NCBI GenBank assembly: GCA_010645155.1
Contig: CM021314.1
Coordinates: 2,364,254-2,428,253, forward strand
Direction of reading: 5' to 3'
From: Tigriopus japonicus
Lineage: Eukaryota > Arthropoda > Copepoda > Harpacticoida > Harpacticidae
DNA length: 64,000 bases
In this document: positions 59,010 through 64,000 of the stretch, piece by piece
How the letters are laid out: each line of letters opens with the position of its first letter
Position numbering within the stretch: the stretch's first letter is position 1
Position numbers and translations under genes: made by a program
Notes under the pieces: generated by a model
What the model was told of the DNA's origin: nothing
Database searches by the model: none
The model's input: the letters and a program-made list of their open reading frames with translations, nothing else

Positions 59010-61303
59010 ATGACGCCCATCATGGTACCCACGCCCACCCTCCGCTTTCTATTGACGCCCCGTTCGCCCCTGATTCGACCCTCTCGGTGTCTCAGCGGTC
59101 CACGGGCCCAATCCGTCAAACGAAAAGCCATGGTGGACCGTTTTTTGCGGGTGGATCATGCGGGCGAATACGGCGCCGACCGCATTTATGCCGGCCAATT
59201 GGCCGTTTTGGGACGCCATTCGGAAACCGGCAAATTGGTGGAACACATGTGGGAACAAGAGAAACAACATCTGGCCACGTTTGATCGCTATTTGCCCAAA
59301 TATCGGGCCCGCCCCACGGCCTTGTTGCCCTTTTGGCACGTGGCCGGGTACGCCCTGGGGGCGGGCACGGCTTTACTCGGTGGGTGGTCCATCTAGAAAA
59401 GGCGATGAGGAAGACATTGACGTTTATATTGCTGATTACTGGGATTTGACGTTACTGAGTAAAAAAAAGCGGGAAGTTACGTGAAAAAAACGAATCACCT
59501 TAAATGGGCATTTTTAGAAAACAAGCACATATTTAGGTCTTTTTGGAATTTTTTCACCGACCCATCGATCGTTTGAGGGAACATTTATCAGCATAGGCGT
59601 AGGAGGTGTGGTTTATTTGGGGGGGCAACACTAAATTTGCCCGAATTTTAGCAGTCTCCGGAGGCCAGGGGGGGCAGTTGCCCCCCCTGCCCCCCTGCCT
59701 CCTACGCCTATATTTATCAGAAGACATTTTAACAAACTTGATGTTTTCATTTTTTTTTCCTGATTTTTAAGGGAAATTTTCTAGTTGACACATTGGCGAA
59801 ATTTTGAAAAAGCGCCATCTTTTTAAAATGTTCTATTACTTTAATTGCTCATGCAGTTAGCTACTTTACTATGCAGCTGTCTGTTTTAAATATGGAAATG
59901 AAAACATGGATTTGTTAATTATGGTCTTCTCCTCATTGGTATGAGAAACTTAAATGGTTTCTTTAAATTCAATGATTAATTCAACATCACCGACAACACT
60001 CACGGGTATTTTTCGCAAATCTTCATAACCATGTAAACTGGCCTTTTAACCTCTTACAAAAGTTGTTTTTGACCAATAAAACTAGATGATAAACGCAAAT
60101 CCCTTGAAGCAGACTTCTTTGTCTTCAAATCTACTGGGTTCTCTTTAATTGTTTTGTATTATCCACAAGTCCATGAAAACTTTGCTTTTCACTTTTGAAG
60201 GTTTCATTGTTCTTTTCAACTCCAAATTTGAAGTCTAAGCTACTCAAATGGATTACATTTCAGCCAAAGTAACTCTATTAAGTTATTACTGGATTTGCAA
60301 TCCACAAACATGAAAGTTGGTGATCAAAATTGCTTAAAAGAGTAGTTGGGCTTATTACTGGAACGTGTAGTTCTGTGATGCAACATGGATTTTGAACAAA
60401 AATACATCTTGTTTTCAATTAAATTACAAATTTACAAAAGTGCGAGTTTATATCATTATTTAATATCAATTGTCTAAAATGATATACGTAAAAGAAGGTA
60501 TATGTAAATAAGTTCATTCGAGAAGGAACAAAGCATTGCAAGTAAGTAGAGAATACGATCTTCAAAGTACTTTGGGAAACCAAATATTGGGAACCACTAT
60601 TTTAGGCTGGTCCATAGCATTTTTTCCTGTAAGTCTAGTTCATACTTGACACTCAAGGGCTTTCTCGAACCGATAAGACCTGAAAATGTAATTGAAGTGA
60701 ACACTTTGAACACTACCCACCTACCAGAGGTCAAATTGGCAATTTGTGTCATGTTCCATGTTCCATGTGCGAACATCAAATCATGATGAAACTAATTCTC
60801 TCTGGTAGCTAGTAGTAAATTCTAGAAACGCATTGCTTTCCGCACTTCTATATTGTCGCATTTTATTGACGATAAAGCTAGACAAATCCGATGTTAGCAC
60901 ATGTCATGCCATTGTTTCATCTCAGTACCAACTTTTTCCAAAGAAAAGACTTTCTTTCAAATCGATCTCGATCCATATCGAAGACAATCGTATCTTTACG
61001 TGAATGTCATCGTGATTTGTGAATGATATTTTCGTAGGCAAAGAGGCAGCCATGGCATGTACAGTGGCTGTGGAATCGTCCATTACCGAGCATTATAATG
61101 ACCAAATCCGAGAATTGCTCGAAGATGATCCGGAAGTGCACAAGGAGCTCATTGAAACCATCACTCAATTCCGAAATGAGGAGCAAGAACATCATGACAT
61201 TGGACTTGAACAAGATGCCGAGCAAGCTCCCATGTATGAAGCCCTGACTTCTGTTATTAAAGTGGGATGCAAAACAGCCATTTGGCTCTCGGAAAGGGTT
61301 TAA
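59010..61303 (+). CDS. COQ7: COQ7, 5-demethoxyubiquinone hydroxylase (CLK-1)
   Basis: Two exons, 59010..59379 and 61038..61303 (636 nt, 211 aa; human 217). The join restores GAGTALLG-KEAAMACTVAVESS. The di-iron ligands of the family are all present: E53 (HAGEYGA), E84 and H87 (EQEKQH), E136 (TVAVE), E172 and H175 (EEQEHHD). The first 40 residues are rich in Arg, Ser and Pro with no acidic residue, fitting a mitochondrial targeting peptide. The enzyme hydroxylates demethoxyubiquinone in the inner mitochondrial membrane, the penultimate step of ubiquinone synthesis. The GC-rich first exon contrasts with the AT-rich flanks. The 1.66-kb intron carries a 120-bp MITE. Confidence 0.97.
59592..59711. 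mobile_element. 120-bp MITE with perfect 9-bp target duplication
   Basis: Lies in the COQ7 intron. The left end is CATAGGCGTAGGAGG and the right end CCTCCTACGCCTAT, so 14 bases are perfectly inverted. It is flanked on both sides by ATTTATCAG (59583..59591 and 59712..59720). The interior is rich in G and C runs (GGGGGGGC, GCCCCCCC) that are partly self-complementary. Confidence 0.85.
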
Positions 61304-61342
61304 CAGGCCCATGTAAATTTAGACAGTGAAAATCCATTCTGA

Positions 61343-61348
61343 AATAAA
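61343..61348 (+). terminator. COQ7 polyadenylation signal AATAAA
   Basis: A canonical AATAAA 40 bases after the COQ7 stop, followed by an A-rich run. Confidence 0.75.
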
Positions 61349-64000
61349 AAAAACGATTCAATGACATTTTGTCTCGCCATGAATTTTTGTTACCTTCAAT
61401 TAGCGCAGGAGTATGTATGTAACCATTTGGCCCTATCTAGAAGTTCCTTGCCCTACCCCAAATGTTGGCCCTGGTGTGAGCGCTTGAGCGAATTGGTGTC
61501 GGATGGTTAGTCACACCGTCAACCAAACAAAAACAGTGATTTTCGTCATTGTCTCAAAAATCCTCAATGAAACCATTTGCCGCATTTGTTTCAATCTCTT
61601 GAATACCGTTGCCTATCTCAAAGACTCTCGATAGAAACGGACAAGATCATGGACAAGGGCAAAAATCTATTGAATTAAAAACCGAGCCCAATCGTTTTGA
61701 ATCGAGCGGACAAAAATATTTAATCCAGTATGAAATATTTGTTTTAAATATTTTGCCGTTTTGAGTAGATTTGAAGTATATGGGCTTTTTCCTCCAATTT
61801 TTTCTCCAAAATTGAAAATTTCCCTTTTTCGTGGAAATGTTTCAAGAATGTTCATGGCTCCAGTGAATCCCTTAAAAAGTTTTTAAGGAAATCCAAATTT
61901 TTCCTAAATTATCCATTGCAAAAAAAAATCTCCAAATTTTTGTGACTTCTTTTGACTATTTTCGATGTCAATGTAAATGAATATGCGTGGTAGATAAATA
62001 TTTGGTTATCTTGGCCCAGAAAACTACTTTGGAAGATTTTATCTAAGTTCCAAAAATCGCAACTCCAATCCAAAAAAATGAAGGAATCTCCAGGTTGAGG
62101 ATTTTTACCAAATCTTGGACAGCAAAACATTGATTAAAAGCATTGAATAAATAAGGACTTTCAACAATACCGGGCGAAACGAAAAAATCTTTACACTCAG
62201 TATTTGCCCAATTACAGCAATTACCAGTGACGTCATCATTTTTGGCGGGTAAAAAAGTTCAGAAGACCTGTGTGTCATTATTTGGTATGTTTTTTAACAA
62301 CAAAGAATTGTTGACGGTCGTTGCCAAAAAACTACGAATTAGTTTCTTCTAAATACTCGCAAATTTAAACATATATATTCTAAAAATATTTCTTAATTAT
62401 TCGGGTGCTGTAGCACGCTGGGTGGCCGCGAGGTAATTGGAGACCAAAAACGCCAGATCACCCTGTCAAAAACGCCAGATATCGAAATTCGCCGCCAGAC
62501 TTTTTTCCAAAAAACCGCCAGAATAACGCCTGATTCCAGTTCCTTCATTGTGCATTTGTTCTAGAGGAGACATATCATGCACTAACCTTTCATCAATAAA
62601 GATAGCTGAGTTGAACTTATCAAGCAACCTTCGGGTTGATCTGGTTTAATAAGACACATTTTTCGCACACATTTGCTCTCCTTTAGATAGAAAGAGACTT
62701 TGAATTTGAGTTTATCAGTAAGACCAAATAAGACAAAAAATAAAACAAACTACCATCATATTCAAGCTAATAATCATGAGTGTGAAACTTTCGAAAGGTT
62801 TCGTACCCTAAAAATGTGCTTTTGTAAGTAGTTGAAATATTTGGAAATTTTATGTATTATTTGTTTGGCCTTTTACCCATATATTTACAAAGTTTGATTT
62901 TTTGGCATTTCTTGCACTTCATTAGCCATGTTTTAGCCAACAGAAACGCAAAATTGTATTTTTTTAACATTTTTTTGTTTTTGTTTAAAAACTCTTCAGT
63001 TTCTTTGACATTTGAGTTTGTCACTACAATAAATTGATTTGCCATTCCAATACACTTTGTTTACAATTCAAGCACTTATTTTTTTCATCCCAACACACTT
63101 TCTTTCCAATGCCAGCACATTTTTTTCCAATTTAGCGCATTATGCTTGCCCCTTTTTCAGCTTGAAAAACATCTTTTGCTAAAATCTTCAAGCTTACCAA
63201 TACTAGTTTCAACAGCCCAGCACTCTCTTATATTAATCATAAGATTTTAATATCAGGATGTATAAGTGATGATTATTATAAGCGCTACTTTTGGTTGTTT
63301 ATCTGAAATTGCAGGAAAGTTAACATAAAAAAGAGAAAAACGAAAGAGATGGGCCAAAAATGGTCACATTATTTTTTGTAACTAATGAGTAGGGACGGGC
63401 AGAAAGTGCAAATAATCTTACCCTTTTAGTTACCAAAAGTTGCAAAAAAATGTGCCCAAAGGTGCAAAACAAAGTGCAGAAAAATGTTGAAAGTGCAAAT
63501 AAATGCCAAAAAAGAGCAAATAAATGTCGAAAAAGAGCAAATGAATGTCAAAAAGAGCAAATAAGTGTCAAAAAAGAGCAAATAAATGTCAAAAAAGAGC
63601 AAATAAATGTCAAAAAAGCAAATAACTTGCATTTGGACTTAAAAAGTCATTCATGGAGTACCCACGGCTCCTAATTGAGTAGGAGAAGTCATTTACAAGT
63701 TCTAAAGACATTTGAGACTAGTTTGAGGTGAAGAGACAATGCCGCACAATTAATTGAGTTCTATTAATTAGGGCACCACCAAAAAAGGATGTAAAGTCAT
63801 GAAAAATACTCTAGTCAACAATCCTCTGAATTTTTCATTCCTAAGGTGGTCTTGTGGATGTATGTACCTAAAATATTGTCGAAATATATTTAGGAATTGT
63901 TTTCTATGGCTTCACATAACTCCGTTTTTGTCCTTCAAGTTGTTCAAAAATAGACATTGAAAATTGAACAGAAAAATACCCACGTGTGCCTAACAATTGC
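61349..64000. other. Downstream intergenic region without a supported gene
   Basis: AT-rich, with short open frames only. It contains a cluster of CGCCAGA phrases at 62448..62525, a degenerate repeat of about 20-25 bp around 63040..63140 and a 21-bp minisatellite at 63492..63625. Confidence 0.65.
63492..63625 (+). repeat. 21-bp minisatellite
   Basis: About six units of the type AAATAAATGTCAAAAAAGAGC, with single-base length changes in the A run. They give spurious repetitive open frames on both strands. Confidence 0.85.

Noticed and set aside
63492..63625. CRISPR-like array
   Set aside because: The units are contiguous 21-bp tandem copies without unique spacers, in a eukaryotic genome.

Overview
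This is eukaryotic nuclear DNA with intron-split genes, GT-AG splice sites, canonical AATAAA signals and many small transposable elements. The gene set (MCTP, seipin, POLA1, a TACC protein, CHMP2B, COQ7) is animal. TTAGG-like repeats and the element types fit an arthropod, perhaps a crustacean such as a copepod, but the species is inference. One 190-base run of N (25980..26169) marks a scaffold gap.

Layout: (1) 754..18415, minus strand: a complete MCTP gene of five coding exons (1026 aa), with a probable non-coding exon further upstream and a 9.1-kb intron. (2) 18.4-26.4 kb: intergenic, holding a decayed LINE, tRNA-derived sequence and a hAT-type element. (3) 26472..27475, plus: seipin, two exons. 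(4) 28087..35614, minus: the DNA polymerase alpha catalytic subunit, seven exons (1491 aa), converging on seipin. (5) 37843..55255, plus: a TACC-family gene, nine exons (1379 aa), divergent from POLA1; a possible small membrane-protein gene lies antisense in its second intron. (6) 55497..57725, minus: CHMP2B, four exons, ending 241 bp from the TACC stop. (7) 59010..61303, plus: COQ7, two exons. (8) 61.3-64 kb: no gene seen, AT-rich with minisatellites.

All six gene models were built by hand: each exon junction keeps frame, uses GT/AG and rebuilds a protein that matches its family across the join. The genes are ordinary housekeeping or cell-biology genes and do not form one pathway: ER membrane and lipid droplet (MCTP, seipin), DNA replication (POLA1), centrosome and spindle (TACC), ESCRT-III (CHMP2B), ubiquinone synthesis (COQ7).

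The most unusual content is (a) a TACC protein with two separate tandem-repeat blocks, one made of about ten DPF tripeptides plus one NPF, each followed by a Ser-Pro, which resembles endocytic-adaptor motif arrays; (b) at least five short hAT-type elements with matching ends and 8-bp target duplications; (c) a tRNA-derived SINE whose 3' tail matches the 3' end of a LINE relic in the same window, a likely LINE-SINE pair; and (d) several undescribed inverted-repeat elements in introns, one carrying TTAGG-like telomeric repeats.
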